A stretch of DNA of 64,000 nt from Candidatus Melainabacteria bacterium (GCA_013288645.1 JABDBL010000003.1:1-64000); one strand, 5' to 3'. Positions 55,688 through 64,000 are shown, counted from the first letter of the stretch. Notes: generated by a model not told the origin, from the letters alone. A program made the numbers and translations.

Positions 55688-55924
55688 TTAAGAATTAGTT
55701 TCTAACTGGACCAAGGTTGCTGCGTCAGATTTAGCAATTAAATCCGACCAAGCCTTATTTGCCTCTTTATACTTTCCCAACTCGTCAAGGAGACGCGCCC
55801 TGTTACAACCAGCACGTGAGACGTGAGAGCAAGTTTTCAGGGCTGCTCCAAAATCTTTAAGAGCTTCTTTGTAATGCCCAAGCTGAATTGTGCCCCAAGG
55901 TATTTGTGCAGCAGCCTGCTGCAC
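55688..55924 (-). CDS. Short TPR fragment (78 aa)
   Basis: Two TPR-like helices pairs (GHYKEALKDFGAALKTC and GRYKEANKAW-like LGKYKEANKAWSDLIAK). The N-terminal codons (MQQAAAQI) lie inside the 29-base palindrome and there is no signal peptide or SD, so it may be the tail of a larger TPR gene whose 5' part was lost. Whether it is translated is uncertain. Confidence 0.4.
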   Translation of the reverse strand: MQQAAAQIPWGTIQLGHYKEALKDFGAALKTCSHVSRAGCNRARLLDELGKYKEANKAWSDLIAKSDAATLVQLETNS

Positions 55925-55929
55925 AAATA
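55901..55929. repeat. 29-base palindrome (14-bp arms, one-base centre)
   Basis: TATTTGTGCAGCAG and CTGCTGCACAAATA are exact complements around one C. It overlaps the start of the TPR fragment. Could be a recombination scar, an insertion end or a binding site. Confidence 0.85.
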
Positions 55930-55979
55930 TTAATTGAACTTACCGCCAAAGGCTGTTTGAGATAGGATAAACCAATAGG

Positions 55980-56011
55980 CTACTTTACTTTATCATGATA
56001 AAGTAAAGTAG
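55980..56011. repeat. Perfect 32-bp palindrome with a nearby second core
   Basis: CTACTTTACTTTATCA is followed at once by its exact complement; the centre is TCATGA. The core CTTTATCATGATA recurs at about 56019-56031 without the outer arms. It lies 315 bases upstream of the MBOAT gene in a 400-base AT-rich non-coding stretch. A dimer-binding operator is the simplest reading; no regulator gene is adjacent. Confidence 0.85.
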
Positions 56012-56325
56012 AAATTTGCTTTATCATGATAGTCTAAAATTGCCATATCAAACTTTTGTGGAATGGCTATGGTCTGGAGAGCTGATGAATACTCTAACCT
56101 GAGTACTTGTCGAAAATGATATTTGGACAGGCTTAAACTCATCAAACATTTGATAATAAAAGCCAGATTATGTTGAGAAACTCAACTATTGCTGATACCC
56201 AAAAAAATAACAATGAAATAGAGGTTTGGCAAAGTAAAGAGAGCTATAAAATATAGATAACAATAACTGCTTTGGCTTAAAAAAGCTGGAGAATGATTCT
56301 TTCCGCTAGCCGAGCAGGATTATGA

Positions 56326-57828
56326 GTGTTATTTAATAGCTTTACTTATTTAGTTTTTCTGCCAATAGTAGTCGCTATTTATTGGGCGGTGCCAGCGCGG
56401 TTTAGAACGTGGTTATTGCTTGTAGCTAGCTATCTCTTTTACATGAATTGGATACCTAGCTATGGTCTTTTGATTATTTTTCTTACACTAATTAACTATG
56501 GTTTAGGGCTGGCAATAGCGAAAGCAAACGAAAGAAAGCGTTTAATTCTCATAATTGGCTTGTGTTTTAATTTGGGTGCTTTGTGCTTTTTTAAATATGC
56601 TAATTTTGTGGCTGAAAATATATGGGCGGCAATCTGTGCGAGCAACCAATTTCTGCACACATTGATGCCGAATATGGCGGTTTCTAATTTAGATAAACCA
56701 GTGGTAAACATTCTTTTGCCACTAGGTATTTCATTTTTTACTTTTGAATTTATTCACTACATAGTGGATGTCTACAAAGGCAGCACGCCTATTTATAATT
56801 TAAAGAATTTTGCTTTATTTGCTGCATTTTTTCCTTCGCAAATCGCTGGTCCTATTAAGCGCTATCAAGATTTTATGAGGCAATTAGAGCATCCGTTATC
56901 TTTGCGCCAAGCTGATTTTAAGGGCGGCATTTTTCTTATTTTGCAAGGGTTGTATAAAAAGATTGTTCTGGGTGACAATTTAGGTTTGATCGTGAATTAT
57001 GGCTTCAATCATGCTGCAACATTAGGAAGGCTTGATGCTTGGATAGCTGTTGTTGGTTTTACATTTCAAATATTTTTTGATTTTGCTGGCTATACAGACA
57101 TAGGGCGTGGTTCGGCTATGCTTTTAGGCTATAAAGTACCGGAAAATTTCAATTGGCCCTTTCTGGCGTCCAATTTAACTGAATTCTGGCGACGCTGGCA
57201 TATGTCTCTTTCTACCTGGCTTAGAGATTATTTGTTTTTTCCTTTGGGCGGATCACGGGTGTCACCGTGGGCGGTGCGGCGTAACTTGATGATTACAATG
57301 ATTCTGGGTGGACTTTGGCATGGAGCCGCCTGGCACTATGTGCTATGGGGTGCTTTTCATGGATTGGGTCTGGTTATATCTAAAGATTGGCATGACTTTG
57401 TTTCTAAGTTTAGTATGTTAAGTCGCTGGCGGGTGACAAAAATTTGGCATTGTTCGGGTATTGCTTTCACTTTAATCTTTTTGTTTATTGCCGGTACTCT
57501 TTTTCGTGCTGACACTCTAAATAATGTCTGGCTTATGCTGAGCACAATGCTTCCTTGGCTTACTCTGAGCGATCGAAGTCATGAATTAGTGCAAATGTTT
57601 TGGCAGTCTACAGTGCCCATATCTATACTGGCTTATTGTCTATTTCTGTCTTTGCGGTTAGTGGGGCCTGCGTTAGGACAGAGCGGGCAATTGATTGTTA
57701 TAGACAAATTTGCGCAATTATGGGCAAGCTCTGCTCCCTTGCGTTACGTAACCTATGCATTTATAGGACTTCTAATTTTAGGCTTTGCACCCAGTAAAAT
57801 GAGTCCGTTTATTTATTTTCAATTTTAG
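56326..57828 (+). CDS. MBOAT-family O-acyltransferase (AlgI-like)
   Basis: Membrane-bound acyltransferase of 500 aa, about ten spans. MLFNSFTYLVFLPIVVAIYW at the start and the FFPSQIAGPIKRYQDF segment are typical of AlgI; the catalytic histidine is in GGLWHGAAWHYVLWGAFHG. AlgI-type proteins pass acetyl groups across the membrane to periplasmic transferases that decorate exopolysaccharide or cell wall. The start is GTG 56326 with AGGA 8 bases upstream. The SGNH gene follows after 6 bases and is the likely partner. Confidence 0.93.
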   Translation: MLFNSFTYLVFLPIVVAIYWAVPARFRTWLLLVASYLFYMNWIPSYGLLIIFLTLINYGLGLAIAKANERKRLILIIGLCFNLGALCFFKYANFVAENIWAAICASNQFLHTLMPNMAVSNLDKPVVNILLPLGISFFTFEFIHYIVDVYKGSTPIYNLKNFALFAAFFPSQIAGPIKRYQDFMRQLEHPLSLRQADFKGGIFLILQGLYKKIVLGDNLGLIVNYGFNHAATLGRLDAWIAVVGFTFQIFFDFAGYTDIGRGSAMLLGYKVPENFNWPFLASNLTEFWRRWHMSLSTWLRDYLFFPLGGSRVSPWAVRRNLMITMILGGLWHGAAWHYVLWGAFHGLGLVISKDWHDFVSKFSMLSRWRVTKIWHCSGIAFTLIFLFIAGTLFRADTLNNVWLMLSTMLPWLTLSDRSHELVQMFWQSTVPISILAYCLFLSLRLVGPALGQSGQLIVIDKFAQLWASSAPLRYVTYAFIGLLILGFAPSKMSPFIYFQF

Positions 57829-57834
57829 AGGCGA

Positions 57835-59055
57835 ATGAGTATTGGAATAGTTACAACTCCACAAGAAAATATCTTGACGAATGCACCGGTTAAGAAAGCT
57901 GTCCGATGGCTTAGTTTGTGGCAGGGTCTATGGCAAACGATTGCTGCTCTTGTAATTGGTATTTTTGTATTAGAAGGATACTTTCGTCTGGCAGGGGTTG
58001 GCGGACAAGAATTTGTTCAACCTGATTTAAAAATGGGTTGTCGCCATATAGCAGGAAAAAGGGTTATTTGGCGCATGGAGGGCTATTCTGCTGATAAATT
58101 AAACAGTGTTGGATTGCGAGATAGCGAACATAATATTACTAAGCCAGAAGGCACTTATCGTATTGCTATGTTGGGGGACTCGGCTGTCGAATCAATGCAA
58201 GTGAAAATGAATCAGACTTTCGGCAAAGTATTGGAGAGATTGTTAAATGCGCAATTGCATAAAACTTCTATGCACAATATCAAGCAGTTTGAAGTAATTA
58301 ATTTTGGTTGTTCTAGTTATTCAACTGGACAGGAGCTTTTGCAGTATGAGCAAGAAGCTGATCAATACAAGCCAGATGCGATAGTACTTTTATATAATCG
58401 TAGTGATTCTTTAGAGAATGTGGTTAGGGCAAAAGACAGAAAAAGAGCCGAAGCGCGTCCATATTTTTATTTAGATCAGTCAGGACAATTACAGCAAGAT
58501 AATAGTATTTTATTAGCTAATAAAGATAAACTAAAAACAAATGTGCTTAGAGAGTTTTTGCGCAGAAACAGCGCTATTTACGGTGTTTTAACGCAAGCTG
58601 ATTTTTCTTTGAGCTTAAATGAGCCACGCTATTGCAAATTAAAAAACTGGTGGCAAGCATTACTTAATTTGCCTAATAAGTTTAATAGTAAGCAAGCAAT
58701 AATAAGTAAAGCTTATTATGCTGATCAGAGTGATATGGCTGTTACCAAAGCATTATTGGAGCGTTTGTCAGAAGAGACAAAGGAAAAGAAGCGTGTCTTT
58801 ATTCTTACTGTTTTTCCTAATATAGTAAATTATAAGGATCTGAAAGAGCAGGCACAAGAATTAAAAGCCCTGGCAGGCAAGAAAGATTTTCAGTATTTAG
58901 ATTTAAGTGATTCGTTTTTAGCCTGCAAAGATCCAACCAGTAATTTTCTGCAATACCACTTCTCTGAAAAAGGGCATGCATTAGTAGCTTACGATCTCTT
59001 CAATATATTTTGCCGAAATTTAAGCAACGGCGGTGGCTTTCTTGGGGTCAAGTAA
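57835..59055 (+). CDS. SGNH/GDSL-hydrolase-like protein, partner of the MBOAT acyltransferase
   Basis: 406 aa. One membrane span (about 32-52) is followed by an exported SGNH domain: block I IAMLGDSAVESMQV (Ser), block II-like NFGCSSYSTGQELL, VLLYNRSDSLENV, and near the end DLSDSFLACKD and YHFSEKGHALVAYDL (Asp/His). Such proteins act as AlgJ/AlgX-like O-acetyl transferases that take acetyl from an MBOAT. ATG 57835 with GAGGCG just upstream. Its 3' end overlaps the convergent next gene by 36 bases. Confidence 0.83.
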   Translation: MSIGIVTTPQENILTNAPVKKAVRWLSLWQGLWQTIAALVIGIFVLEGYFRLAGVGGQEFVQPDLKMGCRHIAGKRVIWRMEGYSADKLNSVGLRDSEHNITKPEGTYRIAMLGDSAVESMQVKMNQTFGKVLERLLNAQLHKTSMHNIKQFEVINFGCSSYSTGQELLQYEQEADQYKPDAIVLLYNRSDSLENVVRAKDRKRAEARPYFYLDQSGQLQQDNSILLANKDKLKTNVLREFLRRNSAIYGVLTQADFSLSLNEPRYCKLKNWWQALLNLPNKFNSKQAIISKAYYADQSDMAVTKALLERLSEETKEKKRVFILTVFPNIVNYKDLKEQAQELKALAGKKDFQYLDLSDSFLACKDPTSNFLQYHFSEKGHALVAYDLFNIFCRNLSNGGGFLGVK

Positions 59056-59457
59056 TCGATCGGCAGCAGCTATGGCATTGGGAGTATATATGGCTCCGGC
59101 ATTTGCACTTTGATTATTATAAATATTTGGAAAATTGAGAAACTGTTTTGAGCCTTCTTTAGTGAATAAAGCTGTGCTGCTCACATTTTCCGCTGTTTGA
59201 GAAGCAGATATCACGGGTATTGTCTTGTCACCACCAACCACTTTTGCTTCACCATCATCTATTTCGTGTAAGCCAGCAGCTACGGTATCATCCATTCCAG
59301 CTAAAAAACCGCCAGTAACACTATTCCTGTTTATGGCGTGTGAAATAAATTCATTCTGCAAACTACTAAAAGCAGCGTTTGCAGACCCGCCAGCTTGCAT
59401 GTCTAACATGCCTGTTGGTGCTGTATCAATTGAGTTAGTAACCTGCCCGGTACTCAT
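59020..59457 (-). CDS. Hypothetical protein (145 aa), Ala/Ser/Asn-rich
   Basis: Not recognised. AGGAA lies 6 bases before ATG 59457. The sequence is low in charge, rich in Ala, Ser, Thr and Asn, with no signal peptide; it may be disordered or a structural subunit. Its last 12 codons overlap the end of the SGNH gene on the other strand. Confidence 0.55.
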   Translation of the reverse strand: MSTGQVTNSIDTAPTGMLDMQAGGSANAAFSSLQNEFISHAINRNSVTGGFLAGMDDTVAAGLHEIDDGEAKVVGGDKTIPVISASQTAENVSSTALFTKEGSKQFLNFPNIYNNQSANAGAIYTPNAIAAADRLLDPKKATAVA

Positions 59458-59641
59458 AGGTAAATTCCTATAATCTGTACCGTCAATTACATCACAAAGA
59501 AATTTATTGTCAAGTCGCTCAAAATACCGTCTTTATTGCCTTTTATGGTAAGGGTGGGGTAATTACGAAGTCAAAAGATCGCCAACAGCCTAATAGAGTT
59601 GGTGAATTGAACGGCTGGTCACCAAAGCTTAACTTTAATAA

Positions 59642-60631
59642 TTAAAAACCGACATCCAAAGACTTAATTTTGTGTCCGGTGGCGGAGTTTATATTAGGCG
59701 GGGAAGTGTGATCTGGTTCTGGATTAATGTTAATTCTTGCCGGGACCATATTTGTATTGGTGGGTAAAAAATTGGCTGCAGGTAAGGCTGAATTGGGCAA
59801 ATCTACTTTAAGTGAATGGAGTCCTGCTAAACAGCGGTCGTGGATATCTTTATCATTGCCACAAGTAGCCAAGGCGATTTTATATTCACGGATGGCATCA
59901 TTTACACAAGAACGAGCCTGATATGATTCGGCTAATTTTAGATGTGCCTCTGCATCATTTGGATTAGCTGCTAAGTGCTCTCTTAATAAAAAGCTCGCTT
60001 TATCGTGATGACCAAGCTCTGCATGCTTGAGAGCGATATCACGCCGATGTTTCATTGCCTCTGCCATATCTGCGTTTGAAGGTAGCGATAGGCGTGGGCC
60101 GGCATATTGCAACGCTATTTTACTTAAATTCGTGACACGAGCATCTTCATAGGCTAATACGTTTATGCAAGGACTCATGGTGTATAAAAGCACTGGTTGA
60201 GCATTTTCATCGAATGCGCGGGTTGGATCTTTACTAAAAACTTTGGTCATGTCTTGTACAGTAACATCTTCGTTCCTATCGAGGGCTAAAGAAAGTTCGC
60301 CAAGATATTTATTTGGGTTCGGCACACTCTGTTCAAAAATATAACGAGTCGAATTCCCACTTCTATCTAGCCAAAAGGTTCTAACCACTGGCGCTGAAGA
60401 GCGCAGTGATTGTGATGAACGAGCGATCATAGCGGAAGCCTTTGGTCCTAGGGAACACTCTAAATATTTTGGATTAAGCAAATTAGGATTATCAGCAATT
60501 CGTTTGAGCAGAACAAGATCTTCCTGGGTATCATCGGGCAAAGTATGGAGGTGGGATTTTGCTTGAGCTGGAATATATAAAACCAGAAGAAAGGAAGTCG
60601 ACAGCGCTATAAATCTTACCCAGGACAGCAT
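59642..60631 (-). CDS. Secreted TPR protein (329 aa)
   Basis: Signal peptide (1-24, ending PAQAK), an N-terminal domain without a motif I know (LLKRIADNPNLLNPKYLECS), then TPR units at about 195-275 (ALKHAELGHHDKASFLLREH, AHLKLAESYQARSCVNDAIR). A Pro/Asn-rich tail ends it. It starts 2 bases after the stop of the upstream gene. Probably a periplasmic scaffold. Confidence 0.72.
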   Translation of the reverse strand: MLSWVRFIALSTSFLLVLYIPAQAKSHLHTLPDDTQEDLVLLKRIADNPNLLNPKYLECSLGPKASAMIARSSQSLRSSAPVVRTFWLDRSGNSTRYIFEQSVPNPNKYLGELSLALDRNEDVTVQDMTKVFSKDPTRAFDENAQPVLLYTMSPCINVLAYEDARVTNLSKIALQYAGPRLSLPSNADMAEAMKHRRDIALKHAELGHHDKASFLLREHLAANPNDAEAHLKLAESYQARSCVNDAIREYKIALATCGNDKDIHDRCLAGLHSLKVDLPNSALPAANFLPTNTNMVPARININPEPDHTSPPNINSATGHKIKSLDVGF

Positions 60632-60633
60632 AA

Positions 60634-61161
60634 TTACTTAGGTTCGGGTTTAGAAGTGCTGGCGGATGCTCTGGTCGCTTTGGACTTTGCCGCCTTTCCA
60701 TTTGCTGCTTTCTCATACTCTTCGAGAGCTGCAAAAGGAATTTTTTTAGCGCAGTGCACACATTCATGCCCTTGGTTAAAGCAGCTTCTTGTATTGGCTG
60801 TCTGTAATTTGAAAGAATCAGCTATTTCGAAGTAGAATTTGATTATGCTGTCAAGAATAGTCGTTTTTAATGGCTTTTTTTCGTCCTCCTGAACTGCAGC
60901 AAATTTGCGCATGACTTTAATTTGTTCTGTGGATATAGGGTCAATGTTTTCTGGCTCTGGCAATTCTTCGATAGTAGAAGGAGCTTCATTTTTTAACTTC
61001 CATTTTTGGGCTATAAGCGCCTTGAGTTGATTAGCGTCCTCTTCTGCGATGTAAGAAATGGGTTTTGCCGTGTTCTGCTCTTCACCATCAGACTCTTCTT
61101 TATGGCGAATAGTATCTAAAATTCTTCGGGCTTCTTCTTGTTTACTGATTTCTTCGTCCAA
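60634..61161 (-). CDS. Hypothetical acidic protein (175 aa) with CX2C
   Basis: Not recognised. Highly charged and acidic N-terminal two thirds (MDEEISKQEEARRILDTIRH), one CVHC pair near residue 137 preceded by another Cys (SCFNQGHE), and a Lys/Ala/Ser-rich tail. No signal. Paired with the secreted TPR gene, 2 bases apart. Confidence 0.6.
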   Translation of the reverse strand: MDEEISKQEEARRILDTIRHKEESDGEEQNTAKPISYIAEEDANQLKALIAQKWKLKNEAPSTIEELPEPENIDPISTEQIKVMRKFAAVQEDEKKPLKTTILDSIIKFYFEIADSFKLQTANTRSCFNQGHECVHCAKKIPFAALEEYEKAANGKAAKSKATRASASTSKPEPK

Positions 61162-61380
61162 AGTAGTCTCCTAGGAAGATTAAAAATTTAGGTCTGCTAT
61201 TAAATTACACATGATATTACTCATTCCACTTTGGTGAGAAAATTATCTTTTAACTGTGAATAAATACAGGCTAAAAAGACTTTTTCCGTCCACACTTCAT
61301 TTAAACTGTAGCTTGAAAGGGTAAATAAAATAGTCGGGCACTATACAAAGGACAATAACTAAATTAAGGAAATGTCAAAA

Positions 61381-62550
61381 ATGAAATTTACTTCGCTGGC
61401 CACAAGACTTGGTGTTTTCTGCTTGATAAGTGTCTCTGTTTGCTTAACTGAGGTGTTAGCTGCCGACCAAATTAACCAGGTTGACACTGAGGAGACTTCA
61501 AAGACACCGCGAGCTCCATTTGCACTTAACCCTCGTTTTGTAAATCGAAGTAAGCAACCTAATTTTACACCGCCTGGTGGAGTTAGAAATCCGGTTAAAT
61601 TAAGTGCGCCTCCGAATCCAACTAACACTTCTTTTGTAAATAAGAGCAAACCAACATCTGTTTCTTCTACTTCTTCTGCCATGCTTCCGGCCAATGAACA
61701 AGTGATTTTACAATCCAGAGATATAGGCTCATTTGGACCGCGGTGGCAAAGTTTTAGTGACTATTTATCGGTGGGTAAAGGCTGCGATCAAATTCCGCTT
61801 TTTTTGATTTTTACAAATGGTCCTATTAACAAGTTTCAAGGTCTGCGTATTGCTTTGGCAGGGAAATCAATTGCGACGCTCAAAGACTTTGGTGAACAGC
61901 CGATACTAACCCGTAATTTGACGGGTGCTTTGCCGGTGGGTGATAATCTTTTAAGTGTTCAAGCGATTGGTCCTGCTGGAGCTAAACTGAGTTGGAAGTT
62001 GGTTACTGCAAAAATAGTGGTGACTAAAGTAAATCCAACTTCTTTTGCACTGAGCGATAAAGTAATCATAGAAGGACGCAATTTTAGTGATCATCCTGAT
62101 GTTACACAAGTTGTTATAGGAGATAAACAGGCGACTGTAGTTTCGGCAAAAAGTAAAACCATACAGATAAAACCCCCCAGCGGATTAATGGGAGGCAAGA
62201 CAAAACTTTATGTGATGATTGGTAACCAGAAGAGTAATCCTATCGAAGTAACTATAAAAGGCGCGCCAGAGATTGGGAGTGTAAGTATGATTTCGACTGC
62301 ACCGGGACAGCCGCTAACTATTACGGGAACAGGCTTTTCTGATGTAGCGGGTGAAAATGAGGTAACGATAGGTGGTTATCCGGCCGAAATTAGATCTGTC
62401 AGCTCTACGTCTATTACGGTTGAAGTGCCTTTGGGTCTGGATGCGATTAATCCCTCCTGGGGTGTTCCTATTACAGTGAAAACAAACAATATGGAAGCAA
62501 CAGATCCAACCAACAGCGCTAAAATCAATATCCAATTGCGAGTTTTTTAA
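61381..62550 (+). CDS. Secreted protein with two IPT/TIG domains (389 aa)
   Basis: Signal peptide (MKFTSLATRLGVFCLISVSV region, cleavage near VLAAD), a Pro/Ser/Asn-rich linker (about 30-110), then a beta-rich domain and two IPT/TIG Ig-like repeats: KVNPTSFALSDKVIIEGRNF and STAPGQPLTITGTGFSD. AAGGA lies 10 bases before ATG 61381; an ATG three codons earlier is too close to it. The stop shares its last A with the prfB start (TAATG). Probably a cell-surface protein; coupling to prfB is curious. Confidence 0.78.
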   Translation: MKFTSLATRLGVFCLISVSVCLTEVLAADQINQVDTEETSKTPRAPFALNPRFVNRSKQPNFTPPGGVRNPVKLSAPPNPTNTSFVNKSKPTSVSSTSSAMLPANEQVILQSRDIGSFGPRWQSFSDYLSVGKGCDQIPLFLIFTNGPINKFQGLRIALAGKSIATLKDFGEQPILTRNLTGALPVGDNLLSVQAIGPAGAKLSWKLVTAKIVVTKVNPTSFALSDKVIIEGRNFSDHPDVTQVVIGDKQATVVSAKSKTIQIKPPSGLMGGKTKLYVMIGNQKSNPIEVTIKGAPEIGSVSMISTAPGQPLTITGTGFSDVAGENEVTIGGYPAEIRSVSSTSITVEVPLGLDAINPSWGVPITVKTNNMEATDPTNSAKINIQLRVF

Positions 62551-63666
62551 TGGCGATTGAGTTAAGCGAACTAAAGAACGAAATTGAACTTTTAGAGGAG
62601 CGCCTGGCGAAAGTCAGCGAATTTCTTTGACCCAAATAGGATGCAAAAAGAGTTAGAAAAGCTAGAAAGCCAAACTCTTGAAAGTGATTTTTGGAAAGAT
62701 CAAAGTCGCGCTCAGCAAACAACTCAAAAAATGAGTCGTCTAAAGCAACCGCTTGAACAATACCGTAAGTGGTGCCAAGAGGTTAGTGATTTTTCTGTTC
62801 TTACACAAGTGGCATTAGAGGAAAAAGATGATTCTGTAACCGGTGAAATTGATAAAGGCTTAAAACGTATAAAATTTGAGCTCGAGCGTTTTGAGTTTAA
62901 TAAGCTATTGTCAGGTGAATATGATAATTCGGCAGCTATTGTGACTATCAATGCCGGTGCCGGTGGTACTGATGCCCAAGACTGGGCTGAGATGATGCTG
63001 CGTATGTACTTTCGCTGGGCACAGAATAGGGGCTTCAAAACAGAGCTTATTGATCAATCGCCGGGGGAAGAGGCAGGCATAAAAAGCGCCACTTTTAAAG
63101 TAGACGGACCATATGCTTATGGCTATTTGTCCTGCGAAAAAGGTGTACACCGATTAGTACGCAAGTCGCCTTACAAGCAAGGAAATGATTCCCGTCAAAC
63201 AAGCTTTGCAGCAATAGAAGTAAGTCCTTTGCTCGACGATATTGATCATATTGTTGAAATTAAAGATGATGATATCGAAGTTGATACAATGCGTGCTGGT
63301 GGCGCTGGTGGACAAAACGTGAACAAAGTAGAAACAGCTGTGCGTATTGTGCATAAACCATCGGGAATTGTCGTTAAATGTCAGCAAGAACGCAGTCAAT
63401 TACAGAATAAGGCGCTAGCTATGGATCTCTTGCGCTCAAAATTATTGGCGATAAAACAAGCGGAAAGGGAAGAAGAATTAGCGAAAATCAAAGGTGAAAC
63501 TGTACAGGCTACCTTTGGTAATGCCATTCGGTCCTATGTGCTTGATGATCGCATGGTTAAGGATAATCGCACCAAAGAAGAAACCACCAATGTAGAAGCG
63601 GTTTTGAATGGCGATTTAGACTCATTCATTGAAGCCTATTTGCGCTTTAAAGCGACAAAACGATAG
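62550..63666 (+). CDS. prfB: Peptide chain release factor 2 (programmed +1 frameshift)
   Basis: Release factor for UGA and UAA, 371 aa after frameshifting. ATG 62550 opens a 26-codon frame ending CTT TGA; skipping T62628 gives [16 protein letters not shown], the usual RF2 start. The peptidyl-tRNA hydrolysis motif GGQ is in [13 protein letters not shown]. The stop-codon reading tripeptide, normally SPF in RF2, is SPY here (63166-63174). The start overlaps the stop of the IPT/TIG gene by one base and has no SD of its own, so re-initiation is likely. C-terminal IEAYLRFKA is typical. Confidence 0.96.
62625..62631 (+). promoter_or_regulatory. Programmed +1 frameshift site of prfB
   Basis: CTTTGAC, the conserved slippery site: CTT, in-frame TGA and a following C that weakens termination. 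The SD-like AGGGGG that sits three bases upstream in E. coli is absent; the bases there are GTCAGCGAATTT. The nearest AG-rich word (GAGGAG, 62595-62600) is 24 bases away. Confidence 0.92.
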
Positions 63667-63680
63667 AAAAAGGTGAAATA

Positions 63681-63721
63681 CCGGGATAAAGGCTGCTATA
63701 AAGCGAACGCCTTTATCCCGG
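63681..63721. terminator. Hairpin after prfB
   Basis: Perfect 13-bp stem CCGGGATAAAGGC / GCCTTTATCCCGG with a 15-base loop, 14 bases after the prfB stop. No T-run follows on the plus strand; it also lies between prfB and the convergent gene at the right edge. Confidence 0.75.
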
Positions 63722-63780
63722 CATCTGCCTTCTGGGCTCCTTGGTCTGGGAGTGTCAAGTCTGGACCTTACGAGATTCTG

Positions 63781-63816
63781 AGGAGCGGTTGGCGGTCCCG
63801 CCCCGGGATTGCTCCT
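63781..63816 (-). terminator. Hairpin at the end of the right-edge gene
   Basis: AGGAGC pairs with GCTCCT around an inner GC-rich hairpin (GGCGG/CCGCC). On the minus strand it begins at the gene's TAA stop. Confidence 0.5.
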
Positions 63817-64000
63817 TAGTGTTCTTCATGTTCTGCCTCGGCGGCGCTCCCTTCGGGGCTGGTCAGTGCAATGTGGTGGAGCCAATCGTAGGCGGTGTGC
63901 AGAGTAGTCTCCTCAATAGGGGAAATCTCAATCTGGAACTCCTCCTGGACGTGTCTCAACAAGATGACTGGGTCGACTCTCAGGACGTTTGCAACATCAT
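63816..64000 (-). CDS. GC-rich orphan gene, partial (last 60 codons; 5' part beyond the window)
   Basis: Not recognised. The visible end reads DVANVLRVDPVILLRHVQEE, then FQIEISPIEETTLHTAYDW and a short acidic Glu/His tail. GC content and codon use match the other orphan islands (CTG, GCC, CAC, GAG), and it is tail-to-tail with prfB across hairpins. Confidence 0.65.
   Translation of the reverse strand, partial: DVANVLRVDPVILLRHVQEEFQIEISPIEETTLHTAYDWLHHIALTSPEGSAAEAEHEEH

Overview
The window is a piece of a bacterial chromosome with AT-leaning core genes and tightly packed operons. Two neighbouring genes, a short RNA-recognition-motif (RRM) protein and a Delta9 acyl desaturase, are typical of the cyanobacterial line. 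There are also an ExbD/TolR protein, a one-piece glycyl-tRNA synthetase, a phosphoketolase, a Ser/Thr kinase with a C-terminal membrane anchor and several secreted Pro/Asn-rich or tetratricopeptide repeat (TPR) proteins. No photosynthesis gene is present. A non-photosynthetic relative of Cyanobacteria (Melainabacteria/Vampirovibrionia type) would fit, but this is inference from gene content, not a placement.

Layout. 1-8.2 kb (minus): clpC, a tiny membrane protein, thiolase, fadJ and metE in one tight run. 8.4-13.5 kb (minus): threonine ammonia-lyase, a YbaK-like protein, topA and tsaE. A strong sigma70-type promoter and a rod-like RNA resembling 6S RNA lie upstream of tsaE. 13.7-14.1 kb: a non-coding repeat with a 210-bp period. 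14.2-17.7 kb (plus): a secreted protein, coaE, two small genes and pepP. 17.7-20.4 kb (minus): kinase and an EEP-family hydrolase with a three-hairpin leader. 21-23.4 kb (plus): a GC-rich orphan gene, then a DUF4160 / DUF2442-HTH pair. 23.4-25 kb (minus): DUF1573-cytochrome c and an orphan Dam methylase. 25.4-29.6 kb: RRM protein, desaturase, secreted matrixin-like protease and a ThiF/MoeB-rhodanese protein. 30.7-37.8 kb (minus): thiamine genes thiC-thiO-thiS-thiG and a thiD-thiE fusion, separated by a parDE pair whose toxin is frameshifted. 38.5-40.9 kb: phosphoketolase. 41-47 kb: four GC-rich orphan genes around glyS. 47.4-52.1 kb (minus): membrane protein, secreted protein, class V aminotransferase, zinc-binding-like protein and ExbD. 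52.2-54.8 kb: tandem universal stress protein and a lipase maturation factor homologue. 55-56.3 kb: small genes and two long palindromes. 56.3-59 kb: MBOAT acyltransferase plus SGNH protein. 59-62.5 kb: secreted TPR and IPT/TIG proteins. 62.5-63.7 kb: prfB with its programmed frameshift.

The genes form several working groups: thiamine synthesis by the ThiO (aerobic glycine oxidase) route, fatty-acid beta-oxidation, polysaccharide O-acylation, and protein and tRNA quality control. The thiamine route covers HMP-P, thiazole and their coupling; the ThiF-like/rhodanese protein probably charges ThiS.

The most unusual feature is a set of at least seven single-gene islands (21.0, 29.6, 41.1, 42.9, 45.3, 45.9 and 63.8 kb to the edge). 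They have clearly higher GC and codon use unlike their neighbours, strong Shine-Dalgarno (SD) sequences and their own GC-rich terminator hairpins, and no recognisable function. Four of them end tail-to-tail against a core gene, with a hairpin between. No transposase, integrase, CRISPR array, rRNA or tRNA gene was seen.
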